Positions 25,730 to 35,940 of a DNA stretch of 64,000 bases are shown here, piece after piece (position 1 is the first letter of the stretch; each line of letters begins with the position of its first letter). Under the pieces are notes generated by a model, which was not told the origin of the DNA, did no database searches, and was given only the letters and a program-made list of their open reading frames with translations. The DNA comes from Boletus sp. NGJ (Eukaryota; Basidiomycota; Agaricomycetes; Boletales; Boletaceae): the NCBI GenBank assembly GCA_019096195.1, contig JAGTXK010000072.1:62001-126000 (forward strand), in the 5' to 3' direction. Both the position numbers and the translations under genes were made by a program.

Positions 25730-26199
25730 TGTAGTTTCGATTCGACAGGGTGAAAATGGCGTCTATGGCATGGAGTACCGTCATTGAGGAGAGTATTTTC
25801 GGGTGTGATTTTTTTTCGTATGAAGGGTCTACACGTTGACAAGATTGAGACATGCATTCCTAGAGTTGAACTCCACCATACTATGATCCCGTACGTGTTC
25901 CTGCGAGAATGGCATGAATGAGCACAAAAGTCACTCGAGAAGAAAAATAGGCTATGCGTCAGAGTAAAGTGTACATCTCGACATGAAAGTTAAGACAGGG
26001 ATAACTGAACAAACAAGAGAATCTCATCCTTGGAAAACTAGGAATGATGATTGTGCTGAAGGCTCTTACCTGTTATAAGGATCATCGTTGCGGCGTTGCG
26101 AGTCATTAGATGAAAATTTCCGGAATACCGTAGTAGGGCTCTGAAAGAGTTTAGGGCAGGCACGCCAGGAGATGATCCGATATTGCGAAGATAGACAAA
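25730..26199. other. 3' flank and spacer before repeat block
   Basis: Terminator region of the secreted protein gene, then AT-rich spacer. No gene seen. The next repeat begins at about 26200. Confidence 0.45.
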
Positions 26200-26930
26200 A
26201 CTAGTGCTGTGCCGGCCCGGCTTGGCCTGAAAGCCCCGGCTTAGGGGAGCTTGGGCCTGGAGAAATTGTAGGCCAGGCTCTGAGCCCTCATAAGCCCTGA
26301 ACGACGGCCCGGCCCGGTTTGGAAGCCACGGCTTAAGCTGAAGCCGTGGCCTGTTAAGCATAACACACTTTATTGACAACATTATTGAATGTACTAGTAT
26401 GATACCTGGGCACCAATTACTATGTAGCTACTATGGCAGGCCTGGAGTCCCAATCATCCCAGTCCTCATCACATGTATCTTCACCATCTTTATCTGATTT
26501 GGCCCCCTCTTGAACAGTCTCCACCAACACAGACAGGTCTTGTTGAAATAATAGATTGGATCTTGATGCACACTTATGGAATTGAAGTGCTTCAACAACA
26601 TCAGCCTTGAGACTGTTGTGCTGCTTGCTAATGGTACATAATACTGGCAGATAAGAACACATGCTCAAATGAAATGGAGCTTGACATAATAGATAGGAAG
26701 TTATGTGCAAGCAACCCCCAAATAGAATACCATGTGGAATTGATCCCCCACCATTGGATGATTGTCAGGTTGCTGAGGGTTTCTTGTGTGTTGAGGTATT
26801 CATAGAAGCTACACAGCCATGGCCTTGAAGGGTCTTCCCATTGCCTGCTCTCACTTGTAACCGCCAAGTCTCCATCACTGTCACTATCATCATCTTCATC
26901 CATTAGCTCATTCAAGAGCACTCAGACCTT
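26200..26930 (-). pseudogene. hAT transposon remnant: terminal region plus C-terminal dimerisation domain
   Basis: The minus-strand ORF 26921-26628 reads RPWLCSFYEYLNTQETLS, TIIQWWGINSTWYSIWGLLA and FLSIMSSSISFEHVF, the conserved hAT C-terminal dimerisation domain. It continues in another frame with SLKADVVEALQFHKCASRSN (about 26610-26550) and an acidic tail to 26440, so at least one frameshift separates the halves. At 26211 the plus strand shows TAGTGCTGTGCCGGCCCGGC, which looks like a hAT end, followed by GC-rich subterminal repeats to about 26360. I found no opposite end. The upstream catalytic part is missing or unrecognisable. Confidence 0.75.
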
Positions 26931-27559
26931 TGGGTTTTGGGTTGTGATGGGATGCATCTGGCTCATAGCATGCAGCATCTCTCTACTGCCAGTGTTGGCA
27001 TACATAGCATGATAGTGTTCCTCATACTTCTAGTGTTGCCACAGCTCAGCTTGACTCATCTCAGCTTGGTTATTACCAGCTTATGGCAGTGCTTGGCTAT
27101 GTGTCTGCTCAGCTATCACCTGTACACTACTCAGCCTAGTGTGGTTAGTCACAGTTAGTCACAGTGGCTGACCATAGCCATTCTCCTGGCTAAAACTGGC
27201 TCAAGCTGACTATAAGCTGGCTATAGTCGACTCAAATATGAATTTGCTCTGTAGCCATGAGCAATGTGCTCAAAGCCAAGTGAAAGGGTATGTGGGATTA
27301 TATTGTACACTTCTACCTGACAAATTCCAACAAGTCATCAACATGTCATTTGAACCACAGTGAGTTGTTAGAGATGAGCCAGATGAATTTATATCATGCA
27401 TGGGTGTGCCCAGTATCACTGTACCATCTAAAACTAGAGTTGTTATTTGGTTGTGTGCAGCATTTGTTGAGTGAGCCTTGAATGCTCTACATGTGGACCT
27501 AATGCACATAGTTTCTTGTCTCTTTGACTAGTTTGTTACTCAGTCACTCAAAAGATTAT
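26931..27559. other. Unassigned repeat-rich spacer
   Basis: Contains AGCTCAGC/AGCTGGCT-like words between 27050 and 27230 that could be subterminal repeats of the hAT remnant to the left. No gene seen. Confidence 0.35.
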
Positions 27560-27564
27560 GCTAA

Positions 27565-28010
27565 TCACTTACAGTATGTTGGGGTCCCATGGTTTTTGTG
27601 GTTATCAGTTTCAGTATATGACAGTTCTCTTATCAATGACATGGACAATGCTGCAGGGAGAGGGAGTGTTTGAAGATAGTCATAATCTGGCTTCTGCATC
27701 AATGACGAACTGCAGGCATAAGCAAGGAGTGACAGTATTTCCATAGGAACATTGCCATTGTGGTTACATCTAGTTGACTCTTTCCTTTCTTGAATAAACA
27801 AGTGCGATGGGTGTTGACCAGCATGCTGAAGCCATGGCAATGATCCACAGTGGAGAAATATGAGGGAGTACATGAGAGTTTTGAAATCATTGTGACAACT
27901 GAGTTCTTGCCTAATGTGGCCATTGAGGAAGGCATAGGCTGGTATACCAACAAACATGCTGGATTCTTGCATAGGAATGTGGATGCATGACTCTTGATGT
28001 TGATATTATT
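27565..28010 (-). pseudogene. Casein-kinase-1-like protein kinase remnant
   Basis: Minus-strand reading gives FVGIPAYAFLNGHIRQELS, then DFKTLMYSLIFLHCGSLPWL, matching the CK1 kinase pattern in which FVGTPxFAS is followed by a DD(L/I)ES block and GSLPW. Further on, KPDYDYLQTL matches the C-lobe. The expected ATP-binding N-lobe and HRD loop are not found upstream, and the C-terminal frame degrades after 27600. CK1-like kinases form expanded families among agaricomycete repeats. A broken copy of host or repeat origin. Confidence 0.65.
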
Positions 28011-29085
28011 TTGCAATGCCACAACATCATAAGGACCACAATTCCAGCGAAATTTGTTGCTACTTTGCCAGTCAAGGTGAAAACAATTGGCTTATTGAAA
28101 ATTCACTTTCAGAATGTGAACATTGCTAGACAGCACCTGGGATCTGGTAATGATTCAACTACCAAGCAATTAAGTGAACTTGGTTTGGAAGGTGTAGCTA
28201 TAGTGTTCATGTCACCTTCTCCTATTTGCCCCCTCCCATAGAATAGCCTGGATGGAACAGATGATTTTGTTCAGAGGGCAATTCAACTATTATCAAAGTC
28301 CTTAGTATCTGCAGTTTTGAGATTGAGTACATGTACTTTGTGATGCATTGTATTAAATCTGACTGAAATGCACCTTGAAGGGTCATTCAAGATGATATTG
28401 ATCCATCTTTTGTTGCCTAATCGCTCTGGTCCTGATAACAAACAGCTAAATACTGCAAATACAACTGAGGTAAGAAATATTCAGTTGTCAAGAAATCCAT
28501 TCAATCTGCTAACTTGTGAACATCAGAGTTACCACATCTTTGAGTCCATCACTACCAAAGAATACATGGCAGTTACACACCTTGTGCAAGAAATAGTCTC
28601 TTTTCAGAGAAGGCCAAAGTAAGCAAGTGTGGTGGTATGCTTAATATGAAGCTTACCCAGTATCTTTATACCATAATAGATTAATCTACAATTCTTTAGA
28701 TGGTGTGCTCATTATAGAGATGCCGCAGTCCATTTACAAGATACCCCTCACCAACTTCAGGGACTGTGTCTGTAACACAGTATACAGCCTCCCATATGAC
28801 AAATATATGCTTCACACCAAGGTTGAAATGAATCTTCTGTTTCAATCACTGGAAGATGGAGTTACAGTGACCCCCAACCTCAGCCTTTTTCTTGCATCTC
28901 AAATGGACCCTCAAACTCCTGAAATTCCCATCATTGTCAAGTGTGCCTTTTCCCAGGATTGCACTAGCTTGTGGAAGAAAATAAAGAAAGAGATTGCTGC
29001 CCACCCTGAGATTGTTCTCCTTATAGTGATAATTATCACAGAAACACTGGACTACCATGGTTCAGGTGAGGACTTAAATGTGTAG
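27987..29085 (+). pseudogene. Uncharacterised agaricomycete protein remnant, possibly PD-(D/E)XK nuclease-like
   Basis: Three plus-strand segments (27987-28241, 28368-28622, 28705-29085) could be exons or broken parts of one gene. The last has the best coding look: SLEDGVTVTPNLSLFLASQM, then EIPIIVKCAFSQDCTSLWKK and PEIVLLIVIIITE. The pattern of a hydrophobic strand, FSQ, a helix, and another hydrophobic strand ending in Glu is like restriction-endonuclease-fold proteins. In that reading the usual acidic residue of the first strand would be a Lys here. I recall similar hypothetical proteins in agaricomycetes but cannot name the family. Sequence is CpG-poor. Confidence 0.4.
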
Positions 29086-29089
29086 AAAC

Positions 29090-30610
29090 AATTTGTCAAG
29101 GAGGATATATAGATGCTGTGATGCAAGAGTTTCCTGGGCCTTAAGGACTATAATGCTACCAGCAAGGTCGAATCACTATGTGTCAAGGTTGCTGGTCATG
29201 TGTGGTGCAATACCATAACTGTGGAGTATTGCATCTGGGTGAAGGATAATGCCAGTCATAGAATCAACATCAATTCTAAGCATGAGGCACTTGGTGTAAG
29301 TCATCTTATCAAATGTGTCACTTATAGATCTGATTGCTGATTTTGATGTAATATAATTCACACCCTATTGAGATGGAATAGGTCATGGAGATGGTCATTC
29401 TGGGGTTGTCGAAAGCAAGAGACACCATTGTCTCATTCTTCTGGAGGCTCAATCCATCCATTAACACAGCAGAGCTGAAAAATGCTGTGTTCATTTTTCC
29501 ATTGATTGGAAACTTGTTCAACTGAGCCTCATAGCTGCAGCTGGCTTAACTGCTCATGACTGGTATCAAGAGTGGTATCAATTGCAATTTTGTGGACAGA
29601 AGTGCCCCCACTCCAGTAACAAAGAATACCAGGACACCAGAAGTGATCTGGAATCCAACTTTTCCTTGACCCACACCACCCCCACCCATACTGTCACCAT
29701 ACTGTCTGTGATCTCTGCCTGTCCAAGGCAAACATAGGATCATTGGCTTGCAATTACACTGTATGTATTATGGCATAGTGAATGCTGGATTTTACAAAGT
29801 CTTATTGCCTTGAACTTTCAGGTGTTGTTGATTTCATTCATTTGGAGATGACTTTGCTGCCACCTTTCTTATCTTGTTTTGCATGCTCTGAATATTTACC
29901 ATTGCTTCACAAATGATGGATTAGTCTGGCTGATTGGTTCATTGCACTCAATCAAGCTTTAAAGTATAATGTATTGATAACATGTTACCATAAATGTGCA
30001 CTTTTTTTCACTTGAACATGCTCTGATCAGCAATATCTTTGAACTGAGTAAATATCTAGAATAGCATGCTCTAGATGCTGTACTGACTCATACTGATTCC
30101 TGGCCACTAGTAGCCTTGTGTTTGGTCTCTCTGTGCCTTTAAATTCTACTACTGATTCTACATTCTAGTAGAAGTCAAGACTTAGACCTTTGTCTTCATC
30201 CATACACTAAACTGACCCCTGCCATCCTTATCAGTGTTGCCTCAGCTCAGCTTCTAGCTTTTGCAGATTTAATATCAGCTTTTTTGTCTAGCCTGCCCAT
30301 TTCTTTATGGACTGTGATGCTTTTAGTGAATGAAATGTAGCCTACTATCAAATCTATTAGATGGAAAAAGAAGATCATGAATTGACTAAGCCATTGATGT
30401 ATTAAGTCCAAAAGAGCATTAGAGTTAAGCATTGGCTTCATTAAAGTTGAAGAATAGCTTAAAGAGAATAACTCCTGATTGACTGGTCCAATTTATATAA
30501 TTTTTTGTTTATGTAATAGCTGTCACCAGAAATCATATTTCTATCTCTAATATATAGAGGTCCATAATGAAATGGATGTGATAAAAAAATTCAGCTTAAA
30601 GCTGCAGCAA
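29090..30610. other. AT-rich CpG-poor stretch without recognisable gene
   Basis: Fragments of frame at 29176-29743 may continue the remnant to the left. From 29750 to 30600 I see nothing beyond AT-rich sequence. Confidence 0.4.
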
Positions 30611-30619
30611 TACTAATTC

Positions 30620-32230
30620 CTATCACTGTTTGTCCTACTTGTGAACATTGGGCATCTGCACAATACTAGGATCCCAATGTTGGTGACAAAGGAGAGCTTA
30701 TTAATATCCATTGTGATTCCCCTCCTCTTGGTGCTTCTGATTCTGACTCTCCCTCTGAGGCTCCCTGTGATCCAGCAGCAACATGTGCCATGGATACTGT
30801 GGCCATCTCAATTGTCAACACAACTCAAACTGACTTAGGCAATCCCTTGGCTACATCTCAGTTGGAAGGAATGTCCAAGACAACTGCATATAACATCTGT
30901 CACTTCTTTAGGAAGGAGCAAGAATGGACTATATGTCTACCATGTGAGTAAGTTTCAGTCTTTGGTGCATGTCTTGTGCACTGACTTGGAAATACTGGAT
31001 ATAGGAAACTTGTTTCAGAGACTGCTTAGTGTGGTGAACCAATCCAGCCTGAAGATATATTTAGCATCAAAACCACCAATGGCCCGCTTTGACACCACTT
31101 AGAAGTGCAGCACATGCTTGCATATCTAGAGATGCTTGAAAAGAATCACTAGAATGTACAGTTGAAACTTCTCAAAGCCCAATTTTTCAGAGGACATTTG
31201 TACAACTCTCCGAGATCTGCCTTGTCTAAACTGAGGATAACCATCAACAACCTCCCACCACCACCACCACTTCAACCAGGTGACAGTGTGCTGATAGGCA
31301 TTGGCCTACACCCCAAAGACAGACCTAGGTGCCAATCTACCTGAATTCTCTCTTTCGGTTTTGTAGGATTGTCTGGTCAATTTTATTGTCACATATGATG
31401 AGGTATGTAACATTGCTCATTCTCATGGCATACTTTGATTATTGCTTGTATTCACTAGGCAATCAATGTTGTTGAATGTCCCACATTTCGTTGAGTCCTC
31501 CTTGTTCTCCGCCAGGACACTTAGGACACAGATATCCCACACCATATGAAGATGTGTGAGCTCATTTTGGCTGTGTGGTGAAAGAGCTTTGACTTGATCA
31601 AGGCAGAGCTGAGGGTGGGTTGTTGAGTGGTCCCAGTGAATTCACCTCATGGTATGTTCCTTAGAAATCTGCCGGCAGGATCTTGTTCACCACAGACATG
31701 TGGTCTTCAGACAGTCTTGATCCATACCTTGCTATGATGGTGCGTTGGATTGCCTGAGACAAGAAGATCAGTACTCTCTCCCTGAAGACTATGCTGATTG
31801 CTTTTCATCATGTTCTTGGTGAGCACATAGGAGAAGCGCTCAGCAAGCTTATTCTTGGTATCCTTAATGATACAGAAATTCCTGAGCATTGTATCCAATG
31901 TTTTCCTCACATCAATCTTTGTGTCCAGCACATGCTCAACAAGTATACTGAAGTGGATTTCAGCAATCTTCTGTCTACATGGGAATTAATGACTATGGTG
32001 ATGTTATTGACAAAGCTGAGTATATTGAGGCAGTGCAAGGGGGTCCTATCAGTCTTTGCAGGGACATTATATCCACCATTCATGCCTCCAAATCAATGTT
32101 GTGCTGCTTTTTTACAGACAATAGAAAACAGTAACAAGGGAGAAGTCTTCACAGACCAGGATGGCAAGCCCACACAACTTCCAACTTGCCAGTTGCTCCT
32201 GGATGTGAGGACTCATTGGAACTCCACACA
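30620..32230 (+). pseudogene. hAT transposase remnant with BED-type zinc finger, cut by Tc1
   Basis: Reads with several interruptions. An N-terminal region with acidic/Ser-rich sequence (30690-30840) is followed by SKTTAYNICHFFRKEQEW, a Cys pair and a His pair (LEVQHMLAY) around 30870-31130 that fits a BED finger. Then come NSPHGMFLRNLP (31640-31670) and finally PTCQLLLDVRTHWNST (32180-32230), the hAT block around the catalytic core. The Tc1 element starts immediately after this block. To the right of Tc1 there is no hAT sequence but the inverted-repeat element, so the rest was lost or rearranged. Stops and frameshifts make it inactive. Confidence 0.7.
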
Positions 32231-32434
32231 CAGTGGCTCAAAAAAGTGTCCCAATGTTTGGCTATTTTGCAAAGACTTGACATTTGCAAAAGAACCAAAA
32301 GGTGTTAGCCCTAGTCCTTGCTCTGAAGATGAGCCCTTAGTCATGTGATTTGGTTGTCATGGCACTGAGATATAGCCATATTAAAGTGACATGTCATTGG
32401 GACACTTTTTTGAGCAACATTTCTATTCTTCAAT

Positions 32435-33451
32435 TTAGTACTTTGTATGCCCTCCCTTTGCTTTTATCACTGCCTCTAGTCTTCTAGGCATACTCTCTAT
32501 CAATCCTTGACACTCCTCAACCTCTATCTTCCCCCACTCCACTTCAATTCTCTCCCAAAGCTCCCATACTCCTTTTGGTGGTGTTGTATAGCTATTGAGT
32601 TTTTTTTTGAGGATTTGCCAGAGATGTTCAATGGGATTAAGGTCTGGAGATTGTGCTGGCCAGTCAAGAAGCTTGATCCCTTGAGATTCCAGCCACTCCT
32701 TGGCTCTTTTAGAGGTGTGCTTGGGGTCATTATCTTGTTGAAAGATAATGCTCTCTTCAGGAATTCCAGAATTTTCCATGGAAGGAAGCAGATTATCCTC
32801 CAAAATGGAGACATACTGCTCAGCATTCATCCTCCCTTCAACCTCTGCAAGAATCCCCACTCCACTCCAACTCATGCATCCCCAAACCATCAAGGAACCT
32901 CCTCCAAACTTTACTGTTCCCTGAACTTCCTTGTCTTGCAAAGACTTTCCTGCCAATTTCCATACATACTTCCTTCCATCTGACCCAATCCTGTTGATCT
33001 TGGTTTCATCTGACCATATAACCCTAGTCCAGTCCTCCACAGTCCAATGTTGGTGCTTGAGAGCAAAGGCTAGCCTATGTTGCCTATGCTTCACAGACAA
33101 GAGTGGCTTCTTTTTCTTGACTACAGCCTTGAGAGATGCAGACTTGAGAACATTCCTAACAGTTTGAGCAGAGACAGGAGAAGAGAGAGCAGAATTGATG
33201 AGATGGGTGGCCTGGACAGCATTTTCAACTTTGCCAGAGGTAATACTAGAGACAATTCTCCTTTTATCAGTAGGAGAAAGTTTGGAAGGACATCCTAATT
33301 TGATGTTTTCCTTGCCTGGGTGGATCTCCTTGATAACCCTGGCCACAGTAGACTTCCCCAGACCAGTTTGGAATGATATTTGCCTAGTAGAAAGGCCAGA
33401 TTCAGAGAGAAAAAGAATATTGGCTCTAGCAGAGGAGGGAGTGGATTTCAT
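32435..33451 (-). CDS. Tc1-type transposase, 338 aa, uninterrupted
   Basis: Cut-and-paste transposase that excises and inserts the element at TA sites. Residues 1-110 hold two helix-turn-helix motifs (SGLSTRQISFQTGLGKSTVA and SSPVSAQTVRNVLKSASL). The catalytic triad is visible: WSDETK (first Asp, about residue 147), IFQQDNDPKHTS (second Asp, about residue 240) and SPDLNPIEHLW (Glu), with exactly 34 residues between the second Asp and the Glu, the DD34E spacing of Tc1. A GGGSLMVWGCMSW strand lies between. Length is normal for the family (about 340). No break found. All Arg codons are AGA or AGG, since there is no CpG. Confidence 0.95.
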   Translation of the reverse strand: MKSTPSSARANILFLSESGLSTRQISFQTGLGKSTVARVIKEIHPGKENIKLGCPSKLSPTDKRRIVSSITSGKVENAVQATHLINSALSSPVSAQTVRNVLKSASLKAVVKKKKPLLSVKHRQHRLAFALKHQHWTVEDWTRVIWSDETKINRIGSDGRKYVWKLAGKSLQDKEVQGTVKFGGGSLMVWGCMSWSGVGILAEVEGRMNAEQYVSILEDNLLPSMENSGIPEESIIFQQDNDPKHTSKRAKEWLESQGIKLLDWPAQSPDLNPIEHLWQILKKKLNSYTTPPKGVWELWERIEVEWGKIEVEECQGLIESMPRRLEAVIKAKGGHTKY

Positions 33452-33591
33452 AATGAAGTAGGGTTGGCTGAATGGTATCTCTGCTCTTTATACCATTTGG
33501 AGTTATGTAAGTGACATAATCAGACAGGGTTAAAGCACAGCATCCATCAGAACCTTATGTTAGTTACTAAATGATAGTTGATAATATCAGG

Positions 33592-33802
33592 GTCAAATAA
33601 GTGTCCCAATGACATATCCTTTTAATATGGCTATAACTCAGTACCATGACAACCAACTCACATGACTAAGGGCTCATCCTCAGGGCAAGGATTAGGGCTA
33701 TCAATGGCCCAGCAAGGGTTAGGGCCAATGCCTTTTGGTTCTTTTGCAAATGTCAAGTCTTTGCAAAATAGCCAAACATTAGGACACTTTTTTGAGCCAC
33801 TG
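33592..33802. repeat. Right terminal repeat of the Tc1 element
   Basis: Inverse of 32231-32418. The roughly 20-bp word GCTCAAAAAAGTGTCCCAAT occurs four times: at both outer tips (32235, and complement near 33777-33798) and, in the opposite sense, at the inner edges (complement at 32395-32415, and GTCAAATAAGTGTCCCAATG at 33592-33611). So each end is itself an imperfect hairpin. Confidence 0.85.
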
Positions 33803-33806
33803 TAAT

Positions 33807-34827
33807 TTTAAGCTAATCCTAATGGCTAATCCTAATCCTAATCCTAATTCTAATTCTAAATCAAAAGCATACAAAATGTGTAGTCAAATGTTGTACAAAA
33901 AGTATAGGAAAGAGTGTAGTACAGTATAGCAAAAATGCATCCCAAATGTAGCAAAAGTGTAGCAAACAGAGTATATTAAAAAAGAGCAAACAAAAGTGTA
34001 GCAGAGTGTAGTACAGTGTAGCAAACAAAGTGTATCAAAAGTGTACCAAAAGTGTAGACCTACACTCAAAAAAAATATCCAAGTCCATTTTCCCACACTC
34101 AGTGTTAAAAAAGCGGACATTGTTTGCCAATGTTTGTGCCACCATTCTTATATAAACAAACCAGACTTCAAAAACTTTCCCATACTCTCTTGTTTCTCAA
34201 TTTGATCTTACTCCACTCATTACATAGAGTCAACACTTCATTTTGTAAATCATTAGGATTAGAATATTGAGATTGGGATTGGGATTGGAACTGGAACTGG
34301 AACTGGGATTGGGATTGAGATTGAGATTGAGATTAGGATTAATAGAATTAATATTTAATTGAATTTGAAATTAGAATTGGTTTGAAATTGTATTACAATT
34401 AGAATAAGAATTGCTAAGCCACTATGGAAGTACTATGAGATTACTATAAGATACTATGACACTATGAGAATACTATGACCACTATGGAAGTACTATGAGA
34501 ATACTATGATAGACTATGGCCACACTATGAACAGACTATGAGACACTGTGATAGTACTATCAAACCAATATCCAGTTGGACCCTGTGGGAAGACTGTAGT
34601 CTTCAGTATAGTCACTATGTATGAGTAGTAAGATAGTAGATACCTGTAGTCTTCAGTGTAGTCACTGAAGAGACTGAGCTACAGTATGAAGGTTCTAAGT
34701 ACCATGATTATGTAATGTGTGGCTATACCACCATATTGTATGAAACTCCAACAGACCCTCACTATGAGCACTATATTACCATCTAGTACTATTCAGCACT
34801 GAACAGTTAGTCCTATTTTTACTGATG
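33807..34827. mobile_element. Second, partial copy of the inverted-repeat/hexamer element
   Basis: Matches the element at 13749-14935 over its interior (GTGTAG-rich section 33860-34070, TATATAAAC box near 34150) and its right inverted repeat (about 34395-34827, ending TTTTTACTGATG). The left inverted repeat is absent. Here the short TTAGGA/CCTAAT run is on the left (33812-33857) and the long array on the right (34253-34410), the reverse of the first copy. A 170-bp insert lies inside the right arm. No coding capacity. Confidence 0.8.
34584..34753. repeat. Very short (170 bp) solo-LTR-like insert with 5-bp target duplication
   Basis: Interrupts the right arm of the inverted-repeat element. It starts TGTGGGAAG and ends CTCCAACA. 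GACCC is duplicated exactly on both sides (34579-34583 and 34754-34758). On the minus strand it begins TGTTGGAG, the usual Ty1/copia LTR start, so a copia-type solo LTR or TRIM is the likeliest source. No TATA box is evident. Confidence 0.7.
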
Positions 34828-34989
34828 TGTAAGTACAGTCTAACACTCCAGCTATTACCTACTGTAGTTTGAACCTTGGATGCAACTTGATCACCAACCA
34901 CTAGTAGCACCACTAAGTGGTACATATCTCCTATTACATATGTTCATACTGTGAATGACAACTCAAATAAAGTTCAAGGTAAGTGTTTT

Positions 34990-35165
34990 GTAGTCTTTGT
35001 GAAGTGATGATTCATCACATTTTCATTTTCACTTGCTAATTCTATTACACTGAGTATAAAGCAAAGAGCTTGTATTTAACATTCAGTCTGTTGGCTGAAG
35101 ACAGTTCATAAATTTCCACTTACTAATTCTGTTGAACTGAGTGCAAAATGAAATGCACTTCACAA
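34990..35165. repeat. CpG-decayed copy of a repeat also at 51.1 kb
   Basis: Carries two diverged tandem units (GAAGACAGTTCATAAATTTC and its relative before it), matching the order and spacing at 51085-51215. Where the 51-kb copy has CG, this copy has TG or CA in the matched words, for example AAAGCGAAGAG there and AAAGCAAAGAG here. Confidence 0.7.
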
Positions 35166-35222
35166 GATTTGCTTGCCTGGGGGTGTATGAGATCACAAAG
35201 AATCTATATTGTCAAAATAAGG

Positions 35223-35940
35223 CTAGGCAATGCATCACCTAGGCTATGACACAGCCTCTTCCTATTTCATTTATATGCATTTCACCTTTCATCAATCACA
35301 GACATTGTCTCCTCAGCTGTGTTCTCTCATACACAGCCTAGTATTCCAAATTCCTCATTTAACTGATGCCTTGATCTCTTATGGTAATATTCAACTATTA
35401 CCATATATGATATGAAGCCTGCCCTAGATTGGAAAGGCCTATATATATGGGTGCTTGCCCCTTATGTAACTCTAACCTAGATCTACACAACTTTCCATAT
35501 AATCTACCAAGCTCTTGGTTCCACCTCACTTCAGATGCCTACACCTGCTCTGGAAGTGATCACCATAGTGCTTGTGATTGTGCTTCTCATCACTTTGCAC
35601 TTGTGTGGCATTGTCACCATTCATTTGCATACCTAGCCAATGGCAACACCAATGCAGACAGGGTTCTGCCCATATAAGCCCAGGACTCTGCCACTGGCAA
35701 CCAAATATGATAGGTCTACACCTCCACTGGACTGTGCCATCATCGTCAAAGTCCAAGACTCCATCATTGGTCATAGAGAAGGCTTCAACTCCAAGGGAGG
35801 CTCTACATAAAGCTAGCTATTGGTCTCTATACCTAGGAACTCAGGCCTAGGGAGATATTTTCCCCTCAAGTCCAGCTAGTCCAGTAATTAACCAGGTGGT
35901 CAATTACTCAGGAACATGTCACTTGTTATCCAGCATAACA
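35223..35940 (+). repeat. 5' LTR sequence of the chromovirus
   Basis: Aligns with 42487-43298 and with the solo LTR at 11563-12490. Ends CAGCATAACA. A TATATATAT box lies near 35440. Confidence 0.85.

Larger units (their letters stand above)
32231..33802 (-). mobile_element. Complete Tc1/mariner element (Tc1 group, DD34E)
   Basis: Ends with inverted repeats beginning CAGTGGCTCAAAAAAGTGTC; the right end is followed by TA (33803-33804), the expected target dinucleotide, while the left flank is CA, one change away. Terminal inverted repeats extend about 185-210 bp (32231-32418 and 33592-33802) with high similarity near the tips. The single ORF lies inside on the minus strand. The whole element contains no CpG dinucleotide by my reading. 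It interrupts a hAT gene. Looks complete and potentially recent. Confidence 0.92.
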
